DNA from: Lingula anatina
Taxonomy: Eukaryota > Brachiopoda > Lingulata > Lingulida > Lingulidae
Length of the DNA: 64,000 nt
Assembly (NCBI RefSeq): GCF_001039355.2
Contig: NW_019775749.1
Location: forward strand, 45,681-109,680
Direction of reading: 5' to 3'
This document shows, in pieces, positions 50,661-62,956 of the stretch; position 1 is the stretch's first letter; each line of letters begins with the position of its first letter. A program made the translations under genes and the position numbers. The notes below the pieces were generated by a model. The model ran no database searches and was not told the DNA's origin. It worked only from the letters and a program-made list of their open reading frames with translations.

Positions 50661-51766
50661 GTCTTAAGTTTAGTAAATATTATCCAGATAAATGTCTCTA
50701 TATTCCACTGAGATGAGCCGCAATGGTTCCTTGCTGTTGATGGAGTATCTCTCTCTATAAATGGATTGTAATTTATGCATGCATGCCTCTAATTTTATGC
50801 AGTTTTATTTCATCAAAATCTTTGTAACAACTGGTGTCAGCAAGCTTCGAATAATAACCAGGGCTTGTTCTACTGTATTGATGTTTACAAAGGTAGCGGT
50901 CAGTTGTCAGTTGTCACGATGTCACCTGCTCCCAGTAGCTATGTTTTGGGGCCTGCTTCCAGATAGTTTTTAACTATGTCCTCTTCGCATGACCTTCGGA
51001 TCAGGTGGAAATGACCATCAGTGGACACAAGTGACAACTTTAATAAATGGTGGGATCTTTCAACGGCTAGCCTTTGAAATAAAGAGTTGAATAATAAATA
51101 AATTATTTGAATAAGGACTAGATAGTAGAATTAAAATACAAAAAAGGTTCCAGTTGTGTATAAATCCTACCTTTGCACGAATTTCCCTCCGCATGTGTAC
51201 GTGATTTTTATGCAAGGTTTATACATGTAGATCTGCGATACCAGCACAGGCTTTGATGTTGTGACACCAGTTAAAGCACCAACTCCAATGATCCGGGCAT
51301 CGCTCATAGATCATCATAAGGTAAACTACTCGACGTTTGGCTGTGGTACGTGCAGGTTGTTACACAGTGCCTGTATCGTGATAAATGATCATCTCCAACT
51401 TTTTTTTTTAGAATTCAGCGCTTGTCAAAACACCAATGTCCGACACTTCGCTTTTTTCTTTAATTAATTAAATTTTTTGTGCGTGTGTGAAAGAGAAACG
51501 TTGGACGGCAGACTTGTGGACTCTCTTTGAGCTCTATTTAATTGTGCATGTCCTTTCTGCTACAAGTGTGTAATAATTCCTTCGCGAGTCGAATATGTCT
51601 ATTAACATATTCATAAAAATGATATGCCCGCAGCAAACATATAAAGCTAAGCAAATGGTTGTCCATTAGACCCAATAACAATTTTAATAAATTTTTATCG
51701 AAATATCAATTTCGCTTTTTTGTTTACAATTTAAAAAATTATTCTATGCGGGTTTCATTCTATAGA

Positions 51767-51798
<32 letters not shown>

Positions 51799-51909
51799 AC
51801 ACAATGCTGATCTGATCTTTCCACTTCAAAACATATTTAAAATGAAATTTATCTTGGATTCTGCGGAGCGTGATGAAAAATTAATGCAGTGAAGGTCCAC
51901 AACGGGTCG
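50661..51909. other. Upstream flank of the mannosidase gene
   Basis: About 1.25 kb between the mannosidase start codon and the inverted-repeat element. It must contain the promoter and 5' UTR, but I see no clear TATA or initiator arrangement that I would defend. An AC repeat lies at 51767-51803. Confidence 0.5.
51767..51803. repeat. (AC)n microsatellite
   Basis: About 18 AC units with one AT interruption, about 100 bp left of the inverted-repeat element. Confidence 0.95.
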
Positions 51910-52053
51910 TATTAAACATAGAAATGGATAGAAATGGGTAGAAATGGATAGAAATGGACAGAAATGGACCGATACAGACCTCTAGGTAAGCATAGCAAGC
52001 CTCTCTAGGATTGTATTTGAGTTCTACATTGTAAAAATAAATTTACTTCTGCA
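51910..52053 (+). repeat. Left terminal inverted repeat
   Basis: Tip with five tandem units of the form (A/G)(T/C)AGAAATGG, then a unique part (ACCTCTAGGTAAGCATAGC ...). Similarity to the other end stops after acttctgca. Confidence 0.85.
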
Positions 52054-53734
52054 CCAGAAAGAAGTTTTATTGGCTTTTCTGCCGAGACATTCGTGTAGGT
52101 TGAAATCAGGTCAAGGTCGCCATTTTCAAGGTGGATTCCACAACTAGGCTGTGCTTGAGATCACTGGTTGCTCCAATAAACAACTTTCACAAGCACAGTA
52201 AATACTTAAATTAAATAATTTAAACTACAAAGTTTAGACTAAAGAACCAGAACAGAAGCTTCAAAAATGTGTGCAACATGACAATGCAATGTGTATGTGT
52301 ACTGACACACTATTGAAGACAGTTTTAAGTATATGTACTCCTTGTAACACAACACTGGTTATGGCATAACTTATGTATGGACCATTCTCATTAATCTTAA
52401 CAACTGATATTTTAGTGATACTATACTGAAATGTACATATATTTTGTGACAATTTTCACACTGTAACATAGAATGTTGGGTATAATTCTTTAATACTTGC
52501 AAATTTTGTGCAAAATTGACCTGAGTTTTTATGACTCTGAGGCCAGAACTTCAGATTGCCAGTTAACCATACCGTTGTTAGGCCTAGTAACCAGTTAATG
52601 ATATTTCACTGGCTGGTAGAGATAAAGATTATGATAAAAATGTGACAAGTGAGTAGTTGATTTCAGTGACAGGTACATCTAAGTAAGACTTCAGTTCTAG
52701 ATTTAATTACTTCTGAGATTGCTTCTGAGAGCTTAATTGTGAAGTAAACAGTTTGTAGCGGACCACGAGTAAATGAAGAAACACCGTTGGATAATACTGC
52801 CGTTTATTCACGCAGTGTGAACAGAACTGAACAGAATCTGAACAGAAACTGAACAAAAACTGGTGAAAACTATAAAAAGAAAAGAAAAAGAAAAAAATGA
52901 TAATAACAATACACTGAAATAAAGATAAATAAACTAGATATACTAAACAACTTAATTCATGTGATCTTAACAACAAATAATTGATCTTTACATGCGTGTA
53001 AGTTTTCACTAATTATTTATTATTTAATTTTAAAACACTCACACTAAAACAATATCCAGACTCGCTTTCTCCGCTGCCAACTGGCTGCTCAGATACGGCC
53101 ATAACAATCTGAGCTGGTACTGTAATTTTATTTGATAACATAAATGTAGGCCTACATGTGCGTGTTGGTCATGAAAATGCCACACCCATACTAACATAGA
53201 CTTTAATAAACACGATGCTCATAACTTATTTTACTGATTAAACTTAAGTAAACTTATGTAAACTTTTGTAAACTTCACAAAATACCTCTATATAAGTGAA
53301 TTACACTTTATTAAACACATAAATTTTACACAATCTACACGTAATATCGTAACATACCTCCACTCTGCCAGTAAGTAATAAATGACCGCGCAGAGTACAT
53401 GCAACATTGGCTTTCATACAGTTGATCACAAGACTTAATGAATAGATGTTACTTAATTGAGCAGTGTTCGTAGTTTCTTCTCTAACACAATATAAATAAA
53501 CATATGAACATCGTGGAAAAAAATGATAACAACGTATATAATTTCTGCCGTGTCAGCAACACAGTTCATGATCAACACCTTGTTCAAATGTTCAATGTGA
53601 TAATTTCTGTCAAATAATGTGAGCTAAACAGAGGGATATCTATTGAAAAACGTCCAATATCAGATCAGGTCTCATGATAAGATATATGTACCTTCACCAC
53701 TTTTTTTATTGAACATTCTATCAGATATTACTTA

Positions 53735-53780
53735 AATTGATAACACCTGTTCATTTTAATTGATAACACCTGTTCATTTT
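53735..53780. repeat. 23-bp tandem duplication
   Basis: Two adjacent copies of a 23-bp unit beginning aattgataacacctgttc, inside the inverted-repeat element. Confidence 0.9.
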
Positions 53781-55353
53781 GGCAAATTAAAAAAAAAAGA
53801 CAATTTTTACATACTGACTAATGGTAAACAAATCTGTCTCAACATTCAGAGTTAGTCCCTGTTTCTTATTATTATTGTTTTTTTTTCGTAACAAAATCTT
53901 AATAGATTACAAAGAAGTATAGACATCTGATCAATGATGGTAAGCACAGCTTTAAGGCTAACTGTAATAATTGCCCTTTTGGTGGTAAAAGAGAATTTAT
54001 TATATTTCTATGAGTTATATACAATATATTTATTGTGAAATATGAATCTAATATAAAGAACTGTTATCCATTTAAACACCATTCAGTAAATTCTTTTTTT
54101 CGCATCATATGGTTGTATTGCACACTGTGCATGTATACATAATGAATAACAAAACATTATTTATTGTGTAGCCGGTGTGATGTCTATCCACTCAGGTGTC
54201 TAGATCTAGACGTGGACTTAAAGATGAGGAGGGCAAGATGGGATAGAATATCTGCTTTAAGTTTTCTGTTAAAATGCTGTGAAAGCTGTAAAAAATAGTG
54301 GTCTATGTAGGCCCAAAGAGATGATCACTGTCAGGTAATGTGCTTCATTTCTTTGACTTTGAACCAAGAACTTCAAACGCGTTAAACCATTGTTGTTACA
54401 TGTATAATGACCAGTTAATGATCTCTCACTGTCACTGAATATTTAAAAAAGTGGAAAACTCACCCTTCCGACAATAAAATAAGCATTAAATAACTTATCT
54501 CCAACCCCCTCACCTGTGCTTCAAGTATAATATCAGCAATGTCAAACTGTCATGGAAGCGAAATATATTTTTCGGATGGCAAAAGGAAATGATGTTTACT
54601 CCCTCTGGCACCAAATACTTTTTGACAATTTTTCCTAGTATTTATTTTTCCTGGTATTAGCCCTGACTCAAAGCCCCTTCAGTTAAATATTTATTAAAGA
54701 AAAAACTTACGTTATGTCTCATTCACCATATGACTGAACCACTGCAAAATATTATGGAACACACTGAAAAAAAATTAAATGACCCAGAACAAACATAACC
54801 GTACATAAAATTTGGAACTCATGTTACCATTTAGGGTTCTTTGCATAATTTAAAGGACAAAGTAAAAATTATTTTTTGAATTTAAATTGAGAGAGTCATG
54901 GATACACTTTAAAAAGTTTACTATACACATTAAAAAATTGAATACGATTTTGTTTTTATTTTATTTATTTATTATTTTTTTTGGACACATCAGCATGTGA
55001 AATGCACCTCTGGTTTGGGTGTGTAAAAAAGCATGTTCATGATTTTCTGCTCAACTCAAGTGGGGGAGAAGGGGTGGGCTTCATTAATAAGCTATACCAA
55101 AGTAGTCAGTGAGTAACAATATCCACTCACATCAGTTTGATGAAGGCCTTTGTCCAGGTTGGTCATAAGCTTACGATATAAAAGTTTTTTTCAGCTTGTG
55201 TGTTATAACTGTGGTATATGTATATGTGTATAATTGAAAACTTTACCTGGAATGAGAAAAAAGCTAAATAAAATGTGCGATGATATTATGATATGCAAGG
55301 GAGGGTTGGAAGTACCAGAAATAAACTTCTTTTCCCAAAGCACTGGAACTTTC

Positions 55354-55497
55354 TGCAGAAGTAAGTTTATTTTTACTATGTAGAACTCCAATACAATCCT
55401 AGAGAGGCTTGCTATGCCTACCTAGAGGTCTATAACGGTCCATTTCTATCCATTTCTACCCATTTCTATCCATTTCTATCCATTTCTATGTTTAATA
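55354..55497 (-). repeat. Right terminal inverted repeat
   Basis: Reverse complement of the left end with the same five 10-bp units in a different order (the GTAGAAATGG variant is unit 4 instead of 3). Confidence 0.85.
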
Positions 55498-56750
55498 GGA
55501 CCGGTCCACAACTACACTGGACCAGTTTCATGTTGTACAAAGGGGCGGACTTTTTCGCATTGAATGGGGGTCTATTAGTCAGTGTCATATTCCTCATTTC
55601 CTTCCTCGTTTGCAAGGTAATATTAAAGCCCCTAGAATAATGTCCGCAGAACAAATTGACCACACGTGATAAACTTACTAAATTTACCAGCAACATCACA
55701 CAATCAACTACTGCCAATAGCCGCAATTTAAATAATAATAGACGTGCGTACTAGAATTTCACTTCATCAGGGCCACCATTAATGATGAGTTCATAAGATA
55801 AGCTATATATTCAACTTAGAGCATGTATGTACCCGTTTTCTTTGTGAGTATACTAGTACAGCCACGTTGCACTGATATTAAGATATCTTTTCACGTTACA
55901 TGCAAATTTCAGAGACAAAACAATTCAGAAATATAAATCAATTCAACAATGGTATAAATATTGAATATTTCTGACACACCAACGCTACTAGCAACCCTGC
56001 AGGTTGTAATGGGTTTCCGCATGGGATGCTTTAAACAAACCATAACATTATACCTGTAGGCTAAGCAGACGATACTAGCAAACTACACTTACTGCTCCAC
56101 GAGGCAGGGTTTGTAAATGTGGACTGGCATTGAGGATGCTACTAGCACCATACATCGATATATTCATCGAAAAACTAGTAAAGGAAAATTATTTTTAACA
56201 TTTGAATTGTGCTTTTAAATACACACTTAAATGGTAAAAGTTTTTTTATAAACACTGATATAAATCAGTGGTTTATACATGTATAAAATATGCAGTATAT
56301 ATTAATCGTTATATTATAAAGAAAGTGGCAGTAACCAAGATACTGATTACAATGCAAAAGAATGCATTTTGATACAGGAGTCCCTGTGGTCAACACTATG
56401 AATAGAACGCACTAAAAGTAAGAGCGGTGATATATTGGCAGGGAGACACTATCAATACAAATTTTTATTACTGTTTTTATATATTCTTTATATGCACAAT
56501 GTTAATATCGCTTTTCCATTCTTATGAAAGACAAAATTTCCACGCGTGCTTCACCGCAATTTTTCATTTTCATATTTGTTCATTTGATGCCTCCCTCCCC
56601 CTCCCCGTGCCTAAACTATTCTGCGAAATATAAAAAGTTACCTGTTGAAGCACTGGTTTCCTCCGTAGTAATTTCTGTAGCATTACATGTGGCAAATACA
56701 AATTATATACTGCCACGTTTTCTCCCTTTCGTCCAGATATGTTATTAGAA
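55498..56750. other. Intergenic region right of the element
   Basis: About 1.25 kb of AT-rich DNA with no recognised gene. A minus-strand open stretch of 86 codons (55466-55726) overlaps the element tip and is probably chance. Confidence 0.6.
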
Positions 56751-57029
56751 TCAGTCGCAGAACTTTAAATATTCCTCTCCGCGATGCAGGGTTTCCCTGC
56801 ACGTTCCTCTACACCGAGTGACGTCCTCTTGAATAACTTTACCATTGAACGTAACACCAACAGTGAAATAAGTGTCGCGGGTAAAACTTCGAAGATATTC
56901 ATCAACTTCACTTTTAAGACGTGTTAACTTAGTCGTGGCATCCCTTGGATTCGGATGATCGCTATCTCTTCGGTTAATGCTAGGGTTAATAGAGCTCGCT
57001 CTTTTGTAGTTGACGGATGCGGAGAGACT
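56751..57029 (-). other. Possible terminal exon of an unknown gene
   Basis: On the minus strand the acceptor ggtctttctccttag is followed by 92 open codons and TGA at 56751-56753. The peptide starts SLSASVNYKRASS, has a charged middle (KLTRLKSEVDEYLRSFTRD) and a cysteine-bearing end (TRCRGTCRETL ... LKFCD). The stretch is richer in CpG than its flanks, as coding exons here often are. I do not recognise the family. A possible upstream partner is at 57568-57746. Confidence 0.4.
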
Positions 57030-58988
57030 CTAAGGAGAAAGACCGTAGATCACAGACACAAATTATTTTGACAGGTCCAGAGACCCGCGCGGCTTATTCT
57101 TGCATAAATCTATTTTTCTTCTCGATGGGTTCAAACACATACATAATACACTCGTGGCTAATGTTGTATGATAAAAGAATTTTACGCGAACTGCAAATCA
57201 ACGGTTAAATTGCTACAATGCTTTTTATTATAATGCCTTTCAGCTCACATGCGATAAGTTTTTTTAGGCCTTACCAAATCGAACATTTTATCTAGCCTTC
57301 CCCCTTAAGCTTTTATGACCAAATATTTAAACCAAGATGCCACAATATTAATTTGTACGAACACAAGAAGGAAAGAAAGGAACTGTAAAGAAGGAAGGTG
57401 CTGTTTTCGCGTCGCCTACTAAAAGAGCAATGTCTTATAGCGAAATGGTGGATGTGATGAATAAAGATTGCAGGCTATAAAATCATGATGCTGTCTTATT
57501 TCCCTCTGGGTGTACAGGTACGGTGTATCTCAGTTATCTTGGTATTCATCTCGTAATTTATCTTCACATGGATCTTCGCTGTAAGCACAGTTTCCGTCCG
57601 AACTATAAGTTTAGTTGTGGTGTGACCATTGCGTTTGTTGGGCCTTAAGTAACATTCTTTACAGTTTAAAGCGCAGTCAGTGCTGATGAGAGTTAGGATT
57701 TGAGACACGTCAGAGACGTACACACTTTTGAGTAACATTAGCATAGCTGTTTTATACCATTTTAATTACTGTTGATTTATTTTTATATTGGAGTGCGTTA
57801 CAGTTTAAAACAACGAAAGTGATGGGGCAAGTCAAGATTATGCTGTGACAATATTTTGTGGAACTACCTATTTCAAAATACCCGTTTAAAACATGACAAC
57901 GTCGTATTAATGTTTTAAAATATATTTATTATTGGCATAGTTATCATCATATTTATACTGATATGAGTAATCATATATCTTCAACCACTCTCTACCAATC
58001 ACCCTTTTGATGTACACATTCATTGCAGTTATATATTTGTTACAAAATGTAAATAAATAATTCATTGCTCCTCCTTGCCAAAGTTTCAACAGAACTATCA
58101 AAGAAGAAAATACAGCTTCTTCAACATCTACAGAACAAAACATTTTCTTTATTGGGGGAGGGGGGGGGGAGCTTTCTGCAAGAAATCAATTTGATATACA
58201 TAAAAGGCCAGCTCTCTTGTATTCAAAATAACAACTTAGACTTACATGTGTGCATTATTATTTATATTGTTTTATGGCCCAGAAAATGTTTGAATTACAT
58301 TAAATATGACTTTTCTGTATATTGGTTACTAGCAAAGTTTTACAACAGAAATTGTAACAAGATTCAGCACAAGCCAATTTTAAAATATCATGTGGTATGA
58401 ACTAAGTCTTTAACTATACACATCACTGGAATGATAAATATTCACTGAAAAAAAGCCAATTTCTGCCACACTAAATGCTTCTACTTAACACCCAGGAGTT
58501 CAAGGGGGCTTTCATAATTCAAGGATCATTTCTTACAAGGTTTTTCTTTTACTGCAAAATCATCATAGGCGTAGGGCAGAGCCCACTCTGTGTAACCTAA
58601 GCAGATAGTTCAAGATAGGAATTTTCTTTCTCATACTCTCCAGACAACTAGTTTTCCTAATGTCTACCAACCAAACTTTTCTCACCAAGTGGTATACTCA
58701 AGTTATACAGATGTACCTGAAAATTTCAAAAGACTGACAAAATAAATAGTCTGGCTATAACATGAGAGTCACCTATATACCAAGCTCCAAGTAATCTATT
58801 TTTGCTCAAATGGGCAGTAAACTTGTTAAAGAGAGTAAACCCTCCAATACTGTAATTGCATGTTAGGACCTCTCAATATGTACAGGTACAGCCGTTTTCT
58901 AAAGTATACCACCTGATGTGATATATCCCTAACCAAACTAGTTAAACAGTCCCATGGGATCAGACCATGGACTATGAACAGTTCCACA
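57030..58988. other. Intergenic region left of the AP-3 gene
   Basis: AT-rich region containing the 3' UTR of the AP-3 sigma gene on the minus strand and a G-rich block (58155-58171). Apart from the possible exon above I see no gene. Confidence 0.6.
57568..57746 (-). other. Possible upstream exon of the unknown gene
   Basis: Minus-strand open stretch after an AG, containing a cysteine cluster (DCALNCKECYLRPNKR) and ending at a phase-0 gtgaag donor, so it could join the 56751-57029 exon in frame. The acceptor is weak (gtataaaacag). The joint model is inference. Confidence 0.25.
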
Positions 58989-61610
58989 CTAGAACTTGAG
59001 GGATCCTATTGATGGGAGATCTGGCAGTTTGATATCCTTGATTTTCTGTGGTAAGTTCATTTCTTTGACTGCTGATATAGCTCTGCCAGGAGCACCTGCT
59101 ATGCCAGCCTGCAAGAACAGAAATACAAACATGTAAAAGTTGATACAGGCTTATGATAAAATATTGATGCAAAATACACCAGTGTGTATTATATTTCTCA
59201 ACACACTGATGTGCTGTGTGAAACCTTATAACATTACTAAAACAGACCAATCTAAACCAAAGTGTATTTTTTTTTCAATATATTAATGCAGTCTTTGCAT
59301 TTCTTTTATTTCTAAAACACTGACTTATATTGAAACCCCATATCTATTAAATTTTCATTATAAAAAAAAACATATTTATCATTTCTTTGAAAATGTTCCA
59401 AGAAGCTTTTAAATCAATGATCTGTCAAAGTCCTATGATCCTATCAAAGTAGGCAAAACAAAGAGTGTAACAATAACAAAAAAGAAAAGTAAAAAAAAAT
59501 GGCAATGACATTTAAATCCAAGTAAGCTGGATTACAATTTAGGTGACTTTATCAACAATTGCTGCAAGGTGCAATGAAATTACTTATAAAGCACTTGTTC
59601 CACAGAGCTCAACAAGCACCTTGTTTGATAGAATCACCTAGCTCATACACCACTTTGGAGCTCACAAACATTTCTACTGTCAAACTATTGATTCTGTCTA
59701 TGCTAAACAGGAAAGCTAATTTTCAGTAGGACAATTATTTTGAGTCCATATTGGTCCATGGTCTTAACACAACACTGCAAAATTACTATTTTTACTACTA
59801 AAATATATCAATCACATTGGTTTTTAAACCAGAAACACATCGATTTACCTAGCTACAGTTCAAATATTCTGAATAGGTTATTCTATGAAAAGGAAGAACA
59901 TTCACATGCAATTAATGCTGTTTATATCAATTAAACATTTAAAGTAATTTTTGAGAAATAATATGTTTGATACAGCAGTTTACACTTAAAAAGTTCATAA
60001 GTCAAAGTTTATAAAAGTAATAAATCAAAGCAACTTTAATTGCAAGTGAAACTTTTCTACTTTATCAAAAGTAAGTTTTCAAAGTAACACTTAACATCAA
60101 AAACTGCTCTACATAACATGCCCCAAAATCCTTAAAAATTCATTATATAAAATACAAAAAATGCTTACTTTTGTAAAGTGAACAATCATGTTTCTTATGT
60201 TACAAAGAAAATAAGCAATACAATAAATACCTCAGATTTTTCAATTTTACTTTGTTCCTCTATCCTTGTTAGTATTTCTGTCATATTTGTTTCTAGAACC
60301 ATTCCCCCCATTACCATTTCTTGTAAAATGTAGTGCACCTGAAAATAGCAGTTCATGGATTCAGCACATTAACATAATAATAATAAATTACCTCTATATC
60401 CATTTCTTCAAACACATCTTTGTGCCAATTCTAGATTTCAGTAGCTGAGGAACTCATCTAAGTTGGTTTCAAAGTTATCTTAAACAGTTACAGTTAAATA
60501 AAACAATGGCATCTTAAGCCAAAAATAAATAACTATTAAGACCTTTTTGTAAAATGTTTTTCATTGCTTCTTGTATAATGACAGTAGAAAAATCAAATTG
60601 TTTCTAAAGAGCCTAGCATGTTCCCACCACTTTTTTTTTTTTTTTTTTTTGGGGGGGGGGGGTATTACATTCTTTCAGCTTGTGCCATACCACCTACCTT
60701 GTCTACGTGGAATATCAAATCTAATTCACAAACATTTTCAAAACATTTGTCTAAGGTTTCCACAAATACCTGGAAAAAAAGTACATTATTTGTAAAGATG
60801 TGTGTATTGAATTTAATGATAAAATCATCTTTCATTTGATATATCATGGCCCAGCGAAGACAATCAATAAAATCCCAGTCTTGTTCAAGTTTTTTTTTTC
60901 TATTCATCTCATTTATATTATCTTGGCTTTTAGCAGAAAAGTATGTGCCTAAAATATTGGTTCACATCTAATCTCTTACCTGAATCAGGTCAAGAATTCC
61001 TAATTCACTTTCTGAGGAGTCCACACAGAATACAAAGTATAGAGTAGCATAATGCCTGTAAATTAACCGGTAATCAGAACCTCCAATTAAACTGAAAGAT
61101 CAAACAAAAACATATTTAGAACTAGAGGATCAGAGAGGCGATACCGCCTCCGAATATTGTACCACCAGCTGGAGCAAGCGCATTCGTATAGACCCCCACA
61201 TATACAAGGAACACAGTATAAGGAACACAGCCACCAGTCTTGTGCTTGCCAAGCTGTAAAAATTCAGTCAACAAGAATTTTCAAAATATGCAAAAAATAT
61301 ATATATAACTAAGATGGTACAATCAAAGTTAAGTTCATCGTNTATATCAAATAATAATAAATTACCTCTATATCCATTTCTTCAAACACATCTTTGTGCC
61401 AATTCTACAATTTCAGTAGCTGAGGAACTCATCTAAGTTGATTTCAAAGTTATCTTAAACAGTTACAGTTAAATAAAACAATGGCATCTTAAGCCAAAAA
61501 TAAATAACTATTAAGACCTTTTTGTAAAATGTTTTTCATTGCTTCTTGTATAATGACAGTAGAAAAACCAAATTGTTTCTAAAGAGCGTAGCATGTTCCC
61601 ACAACTTTTT

Positions 61611-61643
<33 letters not shown>

Positions 61644-62066
61644 TATTACATTCTTTCAGCTTACCACCTACCTTGTCTACGTGGAATATCAAATCTAATT
61701 CACAAACATTTTCAAAACATTTGTCTAAGGTTTCCACAAATACCTGGAAAAAAAGTACATTATTTGTAAAGATGTGTGTACTGAATTTAATGATAAAATC
61801 ATCTTTCATTTGATATATGGTGGCCCAGCGAAGACAATCAATAAAATCCCCGTCTTGTTCAAGTTTTTCTTTTTCTATTCATCTCATTTATATTATGTTG
61901 GCTTTTAGCAGAAAAGCATGTGCCTAAAATATTGGTTCATATCTAATCTCTTACCTGAATCAGGTCAAGAATTCCTAATTCACTTTCTGAGGAGTCCACA
62001 CAGAATACGAAGTATAGAGTAGCATAATGCCTGTAAATTAACCGGTAATCAGAACCTCCAATTAAA
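58989..62066 (-). CDS. AP3S1: AP-3 adaptor complex sigma subunit, 5'-partial
   Basis: Small subunit of the AP-3 heterotetramer, which sorts membrane cargo from endosomes to lysosomes and lysosome-related organelles. Exons in coding order: 61955-62066 (LIGGSDYRLIYRHYATLYF ... LGILDLIQ), 61672-61743 (VFVETLDKCFENVCELDLIF), 60231-60338 (VHYILQEMVMGGMVLETNMT), 58989-59108 (AGIAGAPGRAISAVKEMN ... LKF, TAG at 58989-58991). Phases join perfectly (412 nt here). A second copy of the first two exons (60980-61091 and 60698-60769) encodes the same residues and is a haplotype duplicate. The initiating exon (about 54 residues in human AP3S1) is not in the window. The tail KSE-AGIAGAPGRA is closer to AP3S1 than AP3S2, but an invertebrate is likely to have one gene for both. 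Confidence 0.93.
59109..60230 (-). other. AP-3 sigma last intron
   Basis: About 1.1 kb AT-rich intron with standard GT-AG ends and no other content recognised. Confidence 0.75.
60631..60662. repeat. T20 followed by G12
   Basis: Homopolymer junction near the AP-3 exon of copy A; the copy B version at 61606-61643 is T14, C, G23. Confidence 0.92.
60698..61091 (-). other. Duplicate copy of two AP-3 sigma exons (haplotype A)
   Basis: Exons 60698-60769 and 60980-61091 repeat 61672-61743 and 61955-62066 with the same encoded residues and splice sites. Read literally, the gene would have LIGGSD...VFVET twice, which would break the longin-like fold; so only one pair belongs in a transcript. Confidence 0.85.
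61122..61341. mobile_element. Left end of a polymorphic insertion
   Basis: Sequence present in copy A but absent from copy B. Starts ctagaggatcagagaggcg with a near-palindrome (gaggcgataccgcctc) and contains ttgtaccaccagc, whose inverse occurs at the other end. It breaks off at the N at 61342. Confidence 0.65.
61606..61643. repeat. T14-C-G23 block
   Basis: Copy B counterpart of 60631-60662 with different run lengths. Confidence 0.92.
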
Positions 62067-62902
62067 CTGAAAGAACAAACAAAAACATATTTAGAAATAT
62101 AATTAGTGAGTAACAGAATTATTCAAAACTCCTTGTGATTGATTTTAAGTTGTATTAAGACATCTGAACTGATTGTATTATGATATGTCTTTTAAACACT
62201 TTTATGATGAGTTGGACTCACTGATCTAGTCATTCTTTATTGCATGCATTAAACAAATGGTTTGAGTGTTGAAGTCATTTCTTCTCCATCCAAACAATTT
62301 TTTTATTCAAATGACTGCCTTTAAAATCACCCTTAATAAATTATAAAGTCAACAAATTACTCATCAGCTCAGATGTCTAGTGTACAACTGGAAGAAAAAA
62401 AATTAAAATTAAATATTATGTTTAAATATGACAAATAAAATTCAAGTTCTCAGAGAAAGATATTTGAACTTCATGATGAGGACAATCACCAATGTCAAAT
62501 GCACCACATTAACAGTTACACATATAAATATTGCGTTAAAATATAAATCAATATCTATTTGCAGCAAATCATCACATAGCTTTGGAAGTAAATTCTAATC
62601 AAGAGCTTTGTCCATACTTGACAGAAACGAGTACAGAGCAAAGAAGTGCAACAAATCTTTTATTTGGTTAACTGGGAAGAAGCATGGAATTTACAAACAA
62701 TGCATCTTCAGGGTTTGTGCTGACACATATATGTCTGTGTGAAACAGAAAATTTTTTTTCATAAATCTATAATGCAATTCACCTTTAAATATGATATAAT
62801 TTTTATTGTTTCTTTTTTTATAATTACACTACCAGCAAATATGAAGTGGTAATAAAATGTTTAAAGAAAATCATGCAGTTAGTATTAAATTGGATTAATT
62901 TG

Positions 62903-62906
62903 AAAA

Positions 62907-62949
<43 letters not shown>

Positions 62950-62950
62950 A
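62903..62950. repeat. (AAAT)12 microsatellite, copy B
   Basis: Forty-eight nt, twelve units; the allelic place in copy A (63909-63932) has six units. Confidence 0.93.
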
Positions 62951-62956
62951 GAGATN

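Larger units (their letters stand above)
51910..55497. mobile_element. Non-autonomous element with 144-bp inverted ends
   Basis: The two ends (51910-52053 and 55354-55497) are inverted copies of each other without gaps, with about nine mismatches in 144 positions by eye. Each tip is TATTAAACATAG followed by five 10-bp units. Both tips contain TTAA (51912-51915 and 55492-55495), which would fit a piggyBac-type TTAA target duplication; a TA duplication (Tc1/mariner type) fits the bases equally well. The 3.3-kb interior has no coherent transposase reading frame and only short AT-rich open stretches, so the element would need an enzyme supplied from elsewhere. It sits between the mannosidase 5' end and the AP-3 gene. 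Confidence 0.8.
60375..61121. repeat. Haplotype block, copy A left
   Basis: Matches about 61350-62096 with scattered substitutions and small indels (for example cagcttgtgccatacc versus cagcttacc). Similarity stops sharply after tttagaa at 61121, where a foreign insertion begins. Confidence 0.85.
61343..62955. repeat. Alternative haplotype contig (copy B)
   Basis: The whole contig between the Ns at 61342 and 62956. Its left half repeats 60375-61121 and its right half repeats 63061-63936. It runs through the point where copy A is interrupted (tttagaaatataatta), so it represents the allele without the insertion. Confidence 0.82.

Noticed and set aside
51920-51969. Regularly spaced 10-bp units that could be mistaken for a CRISPR-like array.
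   Set aside because: No spacers; units are directly adjacent and form the tip of an inverted repeat in a eukaryotic genome.
52707-53009. A 100-codon minus-strand frame inside the inverted-repeat element, and an LTR-like start (tgtagcggacc) at about 52754 with a minus-strand AATAAA.
   Set aside because: The peptide is mostly F/Y/S low complexity. No second LTR, no clear terminal CA with a matching target duplication and no internal retroelement genes.
57350-57478. A short + strand open stretch rich in K ending MSYSEMVDVMNKDCRL, faintly like a histone H1-type segment.
   Set aside because: Too short, with no clear acceptor or start and no supporting neighbour.
60698-62066. Tandem duplication of AP-3 sigma exons as real alternative exons.
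   Set aside because: The encoded residues are the same, the similarity extends through introns, and single Ns bound the second copy; allelic duplication in the assembly is more economical.
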